From: Candidatus Nitrosopumilus sp.
GTDB taxonomy: Archaea > Thermoproteota > Nitrososphaeria > Nitrososphaerales > Nitrososphaeraceae
NCBI GenBank assembly: GCA_013694585.1
Contig: JACDCB010000123.1
Location: 1 to 34,726 of the forward strand
DNA: 34,726 bases
Direction of reading: 5' to 3'
A program made the position numbers and the translations under genes. The first letter of the stretch is position 1. Every line of letters begins with the position of its first letter. The notes below the pieces were generated by a model. That model was not told the DNA's origin, did no database searches, and was given only the letters and a program-made list of their open reading frames with translations. Shown here piece after piece: positions 8,058 through 17,044 of the stretch.

Positions 8058-8516
8058 TTATTTTGTGAACGTAGAATTCTTTGAATCCCAGCAAGATCTG
8101 CATAATTGACCTTTTATAGCCCATAACGGTTTGGGGTTATACCTGATAAAGCCTAATTTCTTATTACATCCATTGCAAATATTATTGATTTTTTCGAATT
8201 CTTCAAATTTTCTTTCATAGCAATCAATACACATCGGTTGACTTGCATCCAGGTTCCACCTCCATTCAGGCCTCTTAATTTCGCCAGAAATCAAATTCTT
8301 GCAAGCAAAGCAAACCTGCCAGTTTGATCTAGATTTTATTGGAGTTGAATTATTACTTTCATCAACGGAGAGTGAGGATTTGGAATGTTCAGATTTTTTC
8401 TCTGGATTGCTAATATTTGATCCCCCTGTTTCATCGGACTGAAAATTTTCTTTGTTTATATCTACAGATTCATTTTTATTGTAGCGGGCTGATTTTCTTT
8501 TAAATGGAATCTTCAC
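8058..8516 (-). CDS. Zinc-ribbon protein with disordered N-terminus, function unknown
   Basis: A 152-residue protein. The first ~65 residues are Ser/Asn/Lys/Glu-rich and look disordered. The C-terminal part has four CxxC knuckles (CFAC, CIDC, CNGC, CRSC), enough for two zinc ribbons, with conserved-looking WRWNLDASQPMCIDCYERKF and NPKPLWAIKGQLCRSCW. No catalytic motif is seen. The start is GTG. It is divergent from the J-domain gene, with about 94 bases of shared upstream DNA. Nucleic-acid or protein binding is the general expectation for such ribbons; a specific role cannot be given. Confidence 0.7.
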   Translation of the reverse strand: MKIPFKRKSARYNKNESVDINKENFQSDETGGSNISNPEKKSEHSKSSLSVDESNNSTPIKSRSNWQVCFACKNLISGEIKRPEWRWNLDASQPMCIDCYERKFEEFEKINNICNGCNKKLGFIRYNPKPLWAIKGQLCRSCWDSKNSTFTK

Positions 8517-8610
8517 GTCTAAATTTATTCGAAATTGTCTTATTTTAGAGTTACAATAATCTTTAATCTAAAGCAAATACTTAATTTTTAGAACTGTTCT
8601 TTTAAAGCTG
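8517..8610. promoter_or_regulatory. Divergent promoter region (zinc-ribbon gene / J-protein gene)
   Basis: 94 AT-rich bases separate two divergent genes. On the minus strand GAATAAATTTAG lies close to the GTG start; on the plus strand CTTAATTTTTAG at 8579-8590 is about 25 nt before the TTG start at 8611. Both look like TATA elements of short-leader transcripts. Confidence 0.4.
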
Positions 8611-9042
8611 TTGTCGCAGTCTTACTATGACATACTAGAGATAGACCAACATGCAACTAATGCCGATATCAAAAAGTCATTTAGACTTCTTGCTCTCAAG
8701 CACCATCCTGACAAAAACAAGAGTAATGAGTCTCATCAAAAGTTCTTACAAATAGTAGAGGCGTACGAAGTACTTTCTGACGAAAATTCAAGAAGGAAAT
8801 ACGATTTGATGAATTCTTCGTCGAACCAATCTTCCAGTTTTACTACAAGTTGGACACCATCAGCTGATTTATCGAAATTTTATAGTTACGATGTTATAAA
8901 GAATTGGCAAGTCCCAAACAAATCTACTGGAGGCATGTGGGACATAGGAGAAAAGGAAAATCTTGGAATGTGGAAGACCACATTAGCACTATTTGGATCA
9001 TTAACATGCGTTGCGGTCTTTATTATTATTCTCTCAAACTAG
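8611..9042 (+). CDS. J-domain protein with C-terminal membrane anchor
   Basis: A 143-residue protein. Residues 4-66 form a J domain: YYDILEIDQHATNADIKKSF, the HPD motif in LKHHPDKNK that stimulates DnaK ATPase, and VEAYEVLSDENSRRKYD. There is no Gly/Phe region and no zinc centre, so it is not canonical DnaJ. A hydrophobic C-terminal helix (LALFGSLTCVAVFIIILS) should anchor it in the membrane, with the J domain recruiting Hsp70 to the inner membrane face. The start is TTG, which keeps the J domain complete. No dnaK or grpE lies nearby, so this is a specialised co-chaperone. Confidence 0.85.
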   Translation: MSQSYYDILEIDQHATNADIKKSFRLLALKHHPDKNKSNESHQKFLQIVEAYEVLSDENSRRKYDLMNSSSNQSSSFTTSWTPSADLSKFYSYDVIKNWQVPNKSTGGMWDIGEKENLGMWKTTLALFGSLTCVAVFIIILSN

Positions 9043-9129
9043 TTGTTGCAACTATCAATCACGTCTAATCTACAAATAACCAACCTTCGATTTTATTTTA
9101 CAACTATGTAAAAGAGCAATTTTTCGATT

Positions 9130-10017
9130 CTAATTTTTTGTACTATTAGCAGGTTCCCACAGGTGGGAGACTTGCTCTCTATCCCTAAAGTAGCTAATAG
9201 GTAGATGCATATAGCACAATAAAAGACATAATGAACCTTTAGGATATTTTATTGAATTCTTGATAAATTCTTTAATGGTTAGAGAGGGGTGAGCATCGAA
9301 ATCAAATTTTCTTGTTAGTTCTTTTATCTGATTATGTCCTCTTATGGCTCTTATTATCTGGCTAAAAAAATCATGTCTGGTAATTGGGGGGTTAAAATAA
9401 ATTATGGCATCATCATCATAGAGCACTCTCTTGTTCATTTCAAGTACTTTGCATTGAAGATATAGATCTATTGCTATTATTTCCTCTGGAATTTCTATCT
9501 CTTTGGCCAACTGAGCATCTAAAGCGAGTGCTCTTCCCATAGTCGTGTATTGAGAAAGGCCATGCATTCTTATCGATCTTAACCAATAAGCAATAAAAAT
9601 AGATGCACAAGCATATAGATTCGTACTCCTAATTTTAGGGATGGTATTAGAAGCGCACAATCCCACGTTGTCTACGATCTTATTCGATAATTTTGAAATA
9701 CAATTTTCTTCGATCTCGATGTCGGCATCTAATAATACTATAATACTACCCTTTGCATTTCTGAATATAGTATTCCATCCTTGACTTGCACCTTTTCTTT
9801 TGTCATTATGAATGAGACGAATATTGTATTCTGGATTTTCAGCCTTTACTTTTCTGATTAGATTTGGAGTTTCATCGTTTGAATCGTCTACGAAAATTAC
9901 CTCGGTTATAACAAACTTCTTTGCTAGTTGCTGAGATTTGAGCGAATCAAAAAATTTCAAAATATTATGTTCCTCGTTATAAGTAATTATACCTATTGTG
10001 ACAGCACAGTTATTCAT
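9130..10017 (-). CDS. Family 2 glycosyltransferase
   Basis: A 295-residue GT-A fold glycosyltransferase. The N-terminus TIGIITYNEEHNI, VIFVDDSNDET and LLDADIEIE (the DxD-type metal site at residues 97-99) are family-2 hallmarks, so it should transfer a sugar from a nucleotide or dolichol-phosphate donor. A hydrophobic segment near the C-terminus (CLLLCYMHLPISYF) may touch the membrane. Its ATG overlaps the stop of the upstream HIT gene by 4 bases, so the two are co-transcribed. Acceptor unknown; archaeal surface glycan or glycolipid synthesis is likely. Confidence 0.85.
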   Translation of the reverse strand: MNNCAVTIGIITYNEEHNILKFFDSLKSQQLAKKFVITEVIFVDDSNDETPNLIRKVKAENPEYNIRLIHNDKRKGASQGWNTIFRNAKGSIIVLLDADIEIEENCISKLSNKIVDNVGLCASNTIPKIRSTNLYACASIFIAYWLRSIRMHGLSQYTTMGRALALDAQLAKEIEIPEEIIAIDLYLQCKVLEMNKRVLYDDDAIIYFNPPITRHDFFSQIIRAIRGHNQIKELTRKFDFDAHPSLTIKEFIKNSIKYPKGSLCLLLCYMHLPISYFRDREQVSHLWEPANSTKN

Positions 10018-10448
10018 AGTCCCTCGATATTCTCTCTAATTTTTTGAGCAACACTTTCAAGCTCCTTTATTTGTGCTATCTTACGCATAGGCCATTGACC
10101 TTTAACTTTCTCAATAGAATATCTAGGGACTATGTGAACGTGCACATGTGGCACAATCTGATTTGCAGATTTTCCATTGTTCTGATTAATATTAAATCCG
10201 TCGCTTCCTAATACACTAGTGATCGCTTTTGCCAATCGTGGGACTAAAGAATGCATCTCGCCTACCTCCTTAATTGGCATTTCCAAAATATTTTTGAAAT
10301 GCTGTTTAGGCACTAATAGCGAATGTCCATGGTTTATTGGGTACTTGTCCAGAAATGCCAAAAATTTTTCATCTTCGTAAATTATCGCATTGGGTAGATT
10401 TTTCAGTACAATCTGACAAAAAATGCAATTGTGATTTAATGTCTGCAT
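10014..10448 (-). CDS. HIT-family nucleotide hydrolase
   Basis: A HIT (histidine triad) protein of the Hint/Fhit-like group, which hydrolyses nucleotide phosphoramidates or dinucleoside polyphosphates. The triad appears as HVHVHIVPR near the C-terminus, and the N-terminal CIFCQIV and KYPINHGHSLLVPKQH segments are typical. I place the start at the ATG (MQTLNHN); the track begins three codons earlier at a TTG. AT-rich TATA-like sequence lies about 25-35 nt upstream. It is the first gene of a two-gene unit with the glycosyltransferase, and their 4-base overlap implies translational coupling. Confidence 0.9.
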   Translation of the reverse strand: MQTLNHNCIFCQIVLKNLPNAIIYEDEKFLAFLDKYPINHGHSLLVPKQHFKNILEMPIKEVGEMHSLVPRLAKAITSVLGSDGFNINQNNGKSANQIVPHVHVHIVPRYSIEKVKGQWPMRKIAQIKELESVAQKIRENIEGL

Positions 10449-10571
10449 CCTTATCAAGATAGTGAGATACCGAAATATTTAATTTAATATTTTATACAGT
10501 TAATATATCTTGTCATAATTTGACGATTATTTTTAGTTCATTTTAAATAGCTCGAAAATTTTTTACAAAGT

Positions 10572-10757
10572 ATGAGTGAATCAATTGAGTTAGAAAGTTT
10601 CACACTGAATTTTTCTTTCCCGTGCCCAAAATGCGAATACCTTAATGAGATCTCTTCAAACGAACTGCATAATAATAGCATCGAATGTGGAATGTGCGAG
10701 ACGATATTCAAGTTTGAGGGTTTGGATTCTATAAAAATATTAGCTACCTTGGAGTAA
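10572..10757 (+). CDS. Small single-zinc-ribbon protein
   Basis: A 61-residue protein whose core is FPCPKCEYLNEI ... IECGMCETIFKF, two CxxC knuckles about 20 residues apart that form one zinc ribbon. Beyond this ribbon nothing can be assigned. Such mini-ribbons often bind nucleic acid or partner proteins. TATA-like TTTTAAATAG sits about 25 nt before the ATG, so it has its own leaderless promoter. It ends 61 bases before ilvD, which has its own AT-rich upstream region. Confidence 0.65.
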   Translation: MSESIELESFTLNFSFPCPKCEYLNEISSNELHNNSIECGMCETIFKFEGLDSIKILATLE

Positions 10758-10818
10758 TGTTATAATCTTAACAAAAGAATTAAGTTTTTATTTTATGATT
10801 TTAATCTAGGTATTTGTA

Positions 10819-12546
10819 ATGATCTTACCGAGCAGAAAAACAGTTGAGGGAGCATCTCGCGCCCCCCATAGGGCAATGTACAAGTCGATGGGTCTCTCTG
10901 ACGATGATCTTAGCAGGCCATTAGTTGCGGTTTCTAGTACGTGTAATGAGGCAACTCCATGTAATATTCATTTGGGAAAGCTTGCTCAAAAAGCAAAGGA
11001 AGGTGTGAAGGACTCTGGAAACACACCGAGAGAATTCACTACAATCGCTGTTTCAGACGGCATTGCTATGGGACACGAAGGAATGAAATCCTCTCTTGTT
11101 AGCCGGGAGATCATAGCTGATTCAATTGAGGTAATGGTTAGAGCACATCAATATGATGCAATAGTTGGAATTTCTGGGTGTGATAAAAGCTTGCCAGGAA
11201 CCCTAATGGCTATGGCTCGACTCAATTTACCGTCCATATTCGTTTATGGTGGTACCATTCTTCCAGGTAATTGGAATGGTAAACCGGTTACAATTCAAGA
11301 TGTTTATGAGGCAGTGGGATCATTTGATGCCGGTAAAATGAGCTTGGAAGATTTGATAAGCCTCGAAAATGTTGCCTGCCCGTCGGCGGGGTCATGTGCA
11401 GGCATGTATACAGCTAATACTATGGCATCGATAAGCGAGGCATTAGGAATGTCGTTACCAGGAAGTGCCACACCTCCTGCGGAAAGCGAAGAAAGATACA
11501 AAATTTGCTTTGAAACTGGTAAATCTATTGATCATCTTTTACTTAACGATTTGAAACCTAGGGATATAATGACCTACGAGGCATTCGAAAATGCAATCAT
11601 GATGGCAAATGCGATAGGAGGTTCGACTAACGCAATACTTCATTTATTAGCACTCTCACGTGAAACCGGAATCGACTTGGATATAAAAGATTTTGAATAT
11701 ATACGAAGAAAGACACCTCACATTGCAAATATGAGACCTGGTGGGAATTATGTAATGTTAAACTTGGATAATATTGGGGGCATCCCTGTAATTTTGAAAT
11801 CATTACTAGATAAAGGTATATTAAATGGGGATGTAGAGACCGTTACCGGTAAGACAATGAAAGAAAATCTTGAATCTTATGACTTTAGTAATTCCAGGTC
11901 TTATTACAAAGCACACAAAACTGAGTATCGAAATATTCTTCGAACTGTTGATAATCCGATACACAAAGAAGGAACGTTAAAAATTCTATTCGGAAATTTG
12001 GCACCAGAGGGTGCTGTAGTCAAAGTTGCGGGGTTAAAAGAAGATAAATTCGAGGGGGTTGCGAAGGTTTACGATTCAGAAGAATCTGCTTTTGATGCTG
12101 TTTCAAAAAGAGAAATTGGCGAAGGTGATGTTGTTGTAATAAGATATGAGGGGCCGAAAGGTGGACCGGGAATGAGAGAAATGCTCGCGGTAACAGCGGC
12201 AATAGTAGGTCAAGGATTGGGTGAGAAGGTTGCTATGTTGACTGATGGTCGATTCTCTGGTGCAACCCGCGGATTTATGGTAGGGCATGTGTCTCCAGAG
12301 GCAATGGTAGGTGGACCAATTTCCATAATCAAAAATGGTGATAATATTAAGATTGATTTAGTCAAAGAATCGATTGATCTCAAGATTTCAAAGAAAGAAT
12401 CAACAAACAGGATCAAGAAATTTAAACCTATAAAGAATAGGTACCGGTCAGGGGCCCTAGCAAAATATGCAACTTTAGTAAAATCTGCATCAGAAGGTGC
12501 TATAACCTCTCCAATACCGAAGTATATGAAAAAGAACTTTAACTAA
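10819..12546 (+). CDS. ilvD: Dihydroxy-acid dehydratase
   Basis: A 575-residue enzyme of branched-chain amino acid synthesis that dehydrates 2,3-dihydroxy-isovalerate and 2,3-dihydroxy-3-methylvalerate to the 2-oxo acids. Iron-sulfur ligands are visible as Cys48 (CNEATPCN), Cys121 (GCDKSLPG) and Cys193 ([13 protein letters not shown]). Further family blocks are [21 protein letters not shown] and [21 protein letters not shown]. Length is normal and the frame intact. It is cytoplasmic and oxygen-sensitive by family. It stands alone here, with no other ilv genes adjacent, and its 3' end overlaps the convergent downstream gene by 4 bases. Confidence 0.97.
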   Translation: MILPSRKTVEGASRAPHRAMYKSMGLSDDDLSRPLVAVSSTCNEATPCNIHLGKLAQKAKEGVKDSGNTPREFTTIAVSDGIAMGHEGMKSSLVSREIIADSIEVMVRAHQYDAIVGISGCDKSLPGTLMAMARLNLPSIFVYGGTILPGNWNGKPVTIQDVYEAVGSFDAGKMSLEDLISLENVACPSAGSCAGMYTANTMASISEALGMSLPGSATPPAESEERYKICFETGKSIDHLLLNDLKPRDIMTYEAFENAIMMANAIGGSTNAILHLLALSRETGIDLDIKDFEYIRRKTPHIANMRPGGNYVMLNLDNIGGIPVILKSLLDKGILNGDVETVTGKTMKENLESYDFSNSRSYYKAHKTEYRNILRTVDNPIHKEGTLKILFGNLAPEGAVVKVAGLKEDKFEGVAKVYDSEESAFDAVSKREIGEGDVVVIRYEGPKGGPGMREMLAVTAAIVGQGLGEKVAMLTDGRFSGATRGFMVGHVSPEAMVGGPISIIKNGDNIKIDLVKESIDLKISKKESTNRIKKFKPIKNRYRSGALAKYATLVKSASEGAITSPIPKYMKKNFN

Positions 12547-13424
12547 TTTTTTATTTCAATAGAATCTATGATCCCGTAAAGTGGAAAGTTATGAAAATGG
12601 TCTGCTATTTTGTTATCAAGGAAAATGATTTGAATTAGCTCAAAATTATTGATCATAATCATTACTTTACTATTTTCAGCTACAAGTTTATCATCTGTAA
12701 ATAAGTCTAGTGTCCCATCCATGAATACGGTGTCATCATTACCAAAAAACGTATTTCCCTCGCCATTGAAATTGTTAATTGTATGCCAGTGAAACCCTTT
12801 GGCATTTGATGTTATCATTACAAATTTTGAATCAAATAATGTAACTTCCGAAGAATTAACACTCATCTTCCAATTGCCGGATACTACTGTTGAAATATTT
12901 TTATTCACGAAGCCACTAGAATCATTAGTGTTAGCATCATTGTTTATGGTCGGATTCCCTTTTTCAATCGATTGAATAATAATACCCGAAAGCATTGAAA
13001 CCAAATTATTTGATAAGTTGTCGGTCTGATTTAGTTGACCAATGACGGTGGTATCCTCGCTGATGCTTCGACTCGAGTTCATAATCGATGATGAATTCCC
13101 TGTGCTGATTATGCCATCAATCCGTTGGTTAGGTGATAGGGCTTGATCTGAATTTTCAAAATTAGTGCCAAGCTCTGATGACGAAATTAATTGGTTATTT
13201 TCATTAGATCCGTTATTTGATATTAACGATGGTTTTAAGGTGGAGACAAGGGATCCTGAAAGAGCAAATGTGTTATTCACATCCAGTCTACCACTCTTGG
13301 AATTCAAGATGTTTTCCTTAACTACAATATTGTTAATTTCGGCAAGGCCGGCCTCGAAAGTACTTTGAGTGAAATAGATCAAGGATATTAATATGAGTAG
13401 TGGAAGAATTTTTGTCAAATCCAA
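12543..13424 (-). CDS. Secreted Ser/Asn-rich protein of unknown function
   Basis: A 293-residue protein with an N-terminal hydrophobic signal or anchor ([13 protein letters not shown]). The next ~150 residues are low-complexity Ser/Asn/Thr/Ile with many N-x-S/T sequons, looking like a glycosylated stalk. The C-terminal ~110 residues are more ordered ([16 protein letters not shown] ... [10 protein letters not shown] ... [16 protein letters not shown]) and likely form a beta-rich domain outside the cell. Tail-to-tail overlap with ilvD is 4 bases. The start is TTG. No enzyme motif is seen. Confidence 0.7.
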   Translation of the reverse strand: MDLTKILPLLILISLIYFTQSTFEAGLAEINNIVVKENILNSKSGRLDVNNTFALSGSLVSTLKPSLISNNGSNENNQLISSSELGTNFENSDQALSPNQRIDGIISTGNSSSIMNSSRSISEDTTVIGQLNQTDNLSNNLVSMLSGIIIQSIEKGNPTINNDANTNDSSGFVNKNISTVVSGNWKMSVNSSEVTLFDSKFVMITSNAKGFHWHTINNFNGEGNTFFGNDDTVFMDGTLDLFTDDKLVAENSKVMIMINNFELIQIIFLDNKIADHFHNFPLYGIIDSIEIKN

Positions 13425-13500
13425 TAATTGTAATATTGCTGATTTTTTTTAAATAAATTTCTTTCCTTATAAAAGTTAGTCCAAAAATTTATGAATCTAG

Positions 13501-13737
13501 ATGTCCTATAAATATGAAATGCTGAACAAAGATCAATTCTTTAATTTCTTAAAAATAAATAACAATATGGAATTCTCTAAAGAGGAGATTATTAATCGCT
13601 TTGCAGAGTCTAATAATGAAGAACAGAGCATAGACTCACTGCTGTCTGAACTTGAGGTTGAATCCACTTATACGAATTCAAACCTAAATGCATCATGTAA
13701 AGCTGGGACCGTGTATTATAAATGGAAAAGTTCCTAA
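13501..13737 (+). CDS. Small acidic protein of unknown function
   Basis: A 78-residue protein (SYKYEMLNKDQFFNFL ... FSKEEIINRFAESN ... GTVYYKWKSS). The pattern of short helices followed by a basic aromatic tail could be a small winged-helix or helical adaptor, but no family is recognised. A clear TATA-like CTTATAAAAG at about 13465-13474 is 27-35 nt before the ATG, supporting a real leaderless gene. It is divergent from the secreted Ser/Asn-rich protein. Confidence 0.55.
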   Translation: MSYKYEMLNKDQFFNFLKINNNMEFSKEEIINRFAESNNEEQSIDSLLSELEVESTYTNSNLNASCKAGTVYYKWKSS

Positions 13738-13770
13738 TAACGCTAAATGGTTTTTAATTGTATTTACAGT

Positions 13771-14079
13771 TTAATATTCGTTAACTACAATTTCCTCAAA
13801 TTCACGGTGAATTAACTCCAACACTTCAGGAATAGTGTTTAGGTAAATAATTCCACCAGGCATGCATTCGCTACCCTGAGTATAATTTATGCTGGAACTC
13901 AAAAATGGATATATCTTTTTTGTAGAGTAGTATAGCATAAGTAATACGTAGTTTCCCAGCAAATTCTTGTTTATGAAAATTTTTTTGCAAGTCGATTTAG
14001 ATTCAATTCTGATACCTTCGTCAGAATCCAGAAGCGATAACGATTCCGAAAGGGTTTTGTCTGTTGGATTAACGATCAA
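13771..14079 (-). CDS. Unknown small protein
   Basis: A 102-residue protein that I do not recognise. It has a hydrophobic centre (NKNLLGNYVLLMLYYST) and two cysteines (STCKK, SECMPG) but no paired metal knuckle. The end, PGGIIYLNTIPEVLELIHREFEEIV, looks like an amphipathic helix. It is convergent with the preceding small gene, at a distance of 33 bases, and divergent from purC. Support is mainly the ORF itself and its non-overlapping position. Confidence 0.5.
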   Translation of the reverse strand: MIVNPTDKTLSESLSLLDSDEGIRIESKSTCKKIFINKNLLGNYVLLMLYYSTKKIYPFLSSSINYTQGSECMPGGIIYLNTIPEVLELIHREFEEIVVNEY

Positions 14080-14148
14080 ATGATTACATGGTAAATTGTC
14101 TTTTGATCAATTTAAAACTTATAATTAGCATATGGAAAGATTATCAAG

Positions 14149-15012
14149 TTGAAGTTAATCCGTAAAGGTAAAGTAAAGGATATTTATGAAACTAAGGACA
14201 ACACATTAATTTTTTCTTTTTCTGACAGGGTTTCTGCCTTTGACGTTATACTAAATGATGAAATTCCTTATAAAGGAAAAGTCCTATGTGATTTTGCTCT
14301 TTTTTGGTTTAAAATCTTAAAAGGAAAAAACCACTTTAGGAGAAGGGTAGATCCCAGCAAGATTGAAGTAACAAAGCTGAACATGATTCCAATAGAGTGT
14401 GTAGTTCGATCGTATTTATACGGAAGCTTATATTCTAGGTATCTTCAAAATGACGTAGATATTACCGGGACCGAGAAATACTTTGCAAATAAGGATTTGC
14501 AATTAGCTTCAAAATTACCAGACCTGCTGTTTGATCCAACTACTAAATCTGATCAGCATGACAAACCTCTCTCCGAAACAGAAATTCTTAAAAATAGGAT
14601 AGTAAGTCATAGGGAATTTTCGCAATTAAAAAAACTATCTTTGGACTTGTTTTCACAAGTAAACGCGATCGTTTCTGCATCCGGTTTTATTCTCTCAGAT
14701 ATCAAATTTGAATTCGGAAAAGATCCAAAGACAGGAGAAATCATGCTCGGGGATTCGATTGGACCGGATGAATTTAGAATATGGAATAAAGATGATTACC
14801 AGGTTGGACAAATTCAGGACAGTTATGACAAACAAATACTAAGAGATTGGCTGGAGGACATCGGTTTCAGACAAGAAGTAGACAAATGCAACAATAACAA
14901 TACACACCCAAGGATTCCAAAGCTACCAAAAGGCATAATCGAAAAAGTGTCTCAAAGGTACATTGATGCCTATGAACGCATTACAAGATCTACTTTTGAG
15001 AAGTTGGACTAA
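14149..15012 (+). CDS. purC: Phosphoribosylaminoimidazole-succinocarboxamide synthase
   Basis: A 287-residue SAICAR synthetase, the ATP-dependent step joining aspartate to CAIR in purine synthesis. Family blocks are IRKGKVKDIYET (glycine-loop start), SFSDRVSAFDVI, PIECVVRSYLYGS, and LGDSIGPDEFRIW near residue 200. Length is close to the eukaryote-like/archaeal form. The start is TTG, chosen because the conserved KLIRKGKVKDIYE begins right there; an AT-rich AACTTATAATTAG lies about 25-30 nt upstream. No other pur genes are adjacent. Confidence 0.96.
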   Translation: MKLIRKGKVKDIYETKDNTLIFSFSDRVSAFDVILNDEIPYKGKVLCDFALFWFKILKGKNHFRRRVDPSKIEVTKLNMIPIECVVRSYLYGSLYSRYLQNDVDITGTEKYFANKDLQLASKLPDLLFDPTTKSDQHDKPLSETEILKNRIVSHREFSQLKKLSLDLFSQVNAIVSASGFILSDIKFEFGKDPKTGEIMLGDSIGPDEFRIWNKDDYQVGQIQDSYDKQILRDWLEDIGFRQEVDKCNNNNTHPRIPKLPKGIIEKVSQRYIDAYERITRSTFEKLD

Positions 15013-15044
15013 TCAATTTATCAAACGTATGGAGTGATTGTTAT

Positions 15045-15464
15045 TTATTCAACCAGTATAAGTAGCAAGCCCTGTTTGGAAGGGTCTCTCAATAATTCTA
15101 CTATCTTTCTAGGAATGTGTATGGCGCTAATATTACAATTCAGACACAGAGTTCGATTACAAATAAATTCGCTTTTTCTTAAAACAATATCATGATTATG
15201 AGTAAGGATTAGATTATCATTACCAAACCCATGAATTTTAATATTAAACGGTTCAACAATCAATTCTATTTCTACGAAAGAATGATTAGTCTTGATCTTA
15301 TTTTTCATATCACTAGTCAAATCGGAACATGATTTGTTTGCATTAACGCCTATAATACAATCTCCTCTAAATGTCAAGTGCGGATCTTTGGTGACCTCAA
15401 TGGTTCGTGCATGAAGAGATCGAATATTTTTATGGCCGTAAAATTGGATTTCTTCTGTTAACAA
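15045..15464 (-). CDS. DUF371 family protein
   Basis: A 139-residue archaeal protein of the DUF371 (COG2090) family. The N-terminal block EIQFYGHKNIRSLHARTIEVTKD followed by HLTFRGDCIIGVNANKSCSDL is the family signature. Function is unknown; these are small beta-rich proteins conserved across archaea. The ATG start lies close upstream of the divergent psmA promoter (92 bases between). It is convergent with purC. Confidence 0.85.
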   Translation of the reverse strand: MLTEEIQFYGHKNIRSLHARTIEVTKDPHLTFRGDCIIGVNANKSCSDLTSDMKNKIKTNHSFVEIELIVEPFNIKIHGFGNDNLILTHNHDIVLRKSEFICNRTLCLNCNISAIHIPRKIVELLRDPSKQGLLLILVE

Positions 15465-15519
15465 CTAGCCGATTTTATTCATGTTCTTAGGTAAATAACC
15501 CTTTATTTTTTAAATAAGG

Positions 15520-15534
15520 TAACTATAAATAAAG
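15520..15534 (+). promoter_or_regulatory. TATA box of psmA
   Basis: The sequence AACTATAAATAAAG ends about 23 nt before the TTG start of the proteasome gene, a textbook archaeal TATA position for a leaderless message. Confidence 0.6.
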
Positions 15535-15556
15535 ATTTAGAAGTAATCTAGTTGAT

Positions 15557-16288
15557 TTGTTACCAGCAGCAGCAGGTTATGATAGAGGAATTACTGTTTT
15601 CTCACCTGATGGGCGATTATATCAGGTTGAATATGCAATTGAAACCGTTAGGAGAGGCACATTAGCTTTAGGGATCAAAAGCACTGATGGTGTAATCCTT
15701 GCAGTAGAAGAAAAAACGAGAAAATTGCAAATATCTAATGTAACTCAAAAAATATTTCAAATAGATGATCATATAGGTCTTGCCGCAGCAGGGTATATTC
15801 CAGACGCTCGCACTCAGGTTGACCATGCACGATTTTTTGCCCAGAGCAACCGTCTTATTTATGATGAAGTAGTTGACGTTGAAGGCGTCGCAAAAAATTT
15901 AGCTGATATGGCCCAACAGTATACTCAATATGCCGGAGCCAGACCTTTCGGCGTTGCGTTGATATTAGCAGGTGTCGACAAGAATGGAATTGGCTTGTAT
16001 CTTACTGACCCAAGCGGTACATACATCGGATATGATGCTGTAGCAATTGGTGCGGGAAGCGAACAAGTAACTGAACACTTGGAAAAGAATTATAAAAATG
16101 ATATTGGTCTCGATAAAGCTTGCGTACTTGCCATAGAGTCTATTTTCATGGTGAGTGAAGAAAAGACTGGCACTAAACATATCAGATTGGCTGTGATTGA
16201 TTCGAAATCAAAAACTTTGCGAATGATGTCGTTGGAAGAAATAGAGAATTATTCAAAACAAGTTCAAAGTAAAGAAAGTCAGTCTTGA
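15557..16288 (+). CDS. psmA: 20S proteasome alpha subunit
   Basis: A 243-residue alpha subunit that forms the outer rings and gate of the archaeal proteasome. The N-terminal gate and alpha signature GYDRGITVFSPDGRLYQVEYA is complete, followed by VEEKTRKLQ, the LAAAGYIPDAR strand, and YAGARPFGVALILAGVD. As in other alpha subunits there is no propeptide or catalytic N-terminal Thr. The start is TTG. The C-terminus (LEEIENYSKQVQSKESQS) is charged. No beta subunit or PAN ATPase lies in the window. Confidence 0.97.
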   Translation: MLPAAAGYDRGITVFSPDGRLYQVEYAIETVRRGTLALGIKSTDGVILAVEEKTRKLQISNVTQKIFQIDDHIGLAAAGYIPDARTQVDHARFFAQSNRLIYDEVVDVEGVAKNLADMAQQYTQYAGARPFGVALILAGVDKNGIGLYLTDPSGTYIGYDAVAIGAGSEQVTEHLEKNYKNDIGLDKACVLAIESIFMVSEEKTGTKHIRLAVIDSKSKTLRMMSLEEIENYSKQVQSKESQS

Positions 16289-16378
16289 CTGGCTTTAATA
16301 AAATATTATCATACTCGTTTTTTCTATGAATATCCCACCCTATAAATAATTCTTATTTTATTGAAAAATTGATTATCA

Positions 16379-17044
16379 ATGGCAATAGAAATTGGTTCCA
16401 AAGCACCTAATTTGCAACTTTCTAAATGGGTACAAGGTACACCAACTAATATAGATGACTTGGTGGGAAATGTAGTCGTTATTGAAGTATTTCAAGTTAA
16501 CTGTCCCGGATGTTTCCTGTATGGAATTCCGCAGGCAGTTTCGCTGTATGAAAAATATAAGGATAAAAATGTCAAGGTGATAGGAGTCGCCACTGCATTC
16601 GAAGATTATGACAAAAACACCTTACAAAACCTTGAACTTTTGCTTTCAGAAAGTCAAGTTATTGGAGAGACATTTAAGGCATTAAAACAACACGGTAAAT
16701 TGATTGATGGAAATAAGTTATATTACAAGATACCATTTCCTGTATCTTTCGATAAGGTTATCAAAATGCCCGTCGAAGTTTCAGACAAAATGATTTTTGA
16801 TTTTATAGAAATATATTTTTCTGATTTTTCTACATTTTCTGACAAAGATAAAAACGACCTAATTGACAAGGTACGAAATTATTTACAGAATAAGGATTTT
16901 TCGGCATTGACATTTGAGACTTATAGGCTGAGGGGAACACCTTCTTCTATAGTTATTGATAAAGAGGGAATATTGAGGTATAGTTTTTTTGGATCTGAAG
17001 GTTATTTGGAAGGAGCAGTAAACGAGTTGCGAAATGAGCGGTGA
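16379..17044 (+). CDS. Thioredoxin-fold (redoxin/TlpA-like) protein with CPGC motif
   Basis: A 221-residue protein with the peroxiredoxin/TlpA entry (GSKAPNLQLSKWVQG) and a redox motif NCPGC (Cys42, Cys45) after strand VVVIEVFQV. The cis-proline strand appears late as LRGTPSSIVIDKEG. An insertion of about 100 residues between the halves is longer than in standard thioredoxins. There is no signal peptide, so it is probably cytoplasmic, either a thiol-disulfide reductase or a peroxide-reducing protein. It has its own TATA-like CTATAAATAATTC and overlaps the next gene by 4 bases (GTGA), so the two are co-expressed. Confidence 0.8.
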   Translation: MAIEIGSKAPNLQLSKWVQGTPTNIDDLVGNVVVIEVFQVNCPGCFLYGIPQAVSLYEKYKDKNVKVIGVATAFEDYDKNTLQNLELLLSESQVIGETFKALKQHGKLIDGNKLYYKIPFPVSFDKVIKMPVEVSDKMIFDFIEIYFSDFSTFSDKDKNDLIDKVRNYLQNKDFSALTFETYRLRGTPSSIVIDKEGILRYSFFGSEGYLEGAVNELRNER

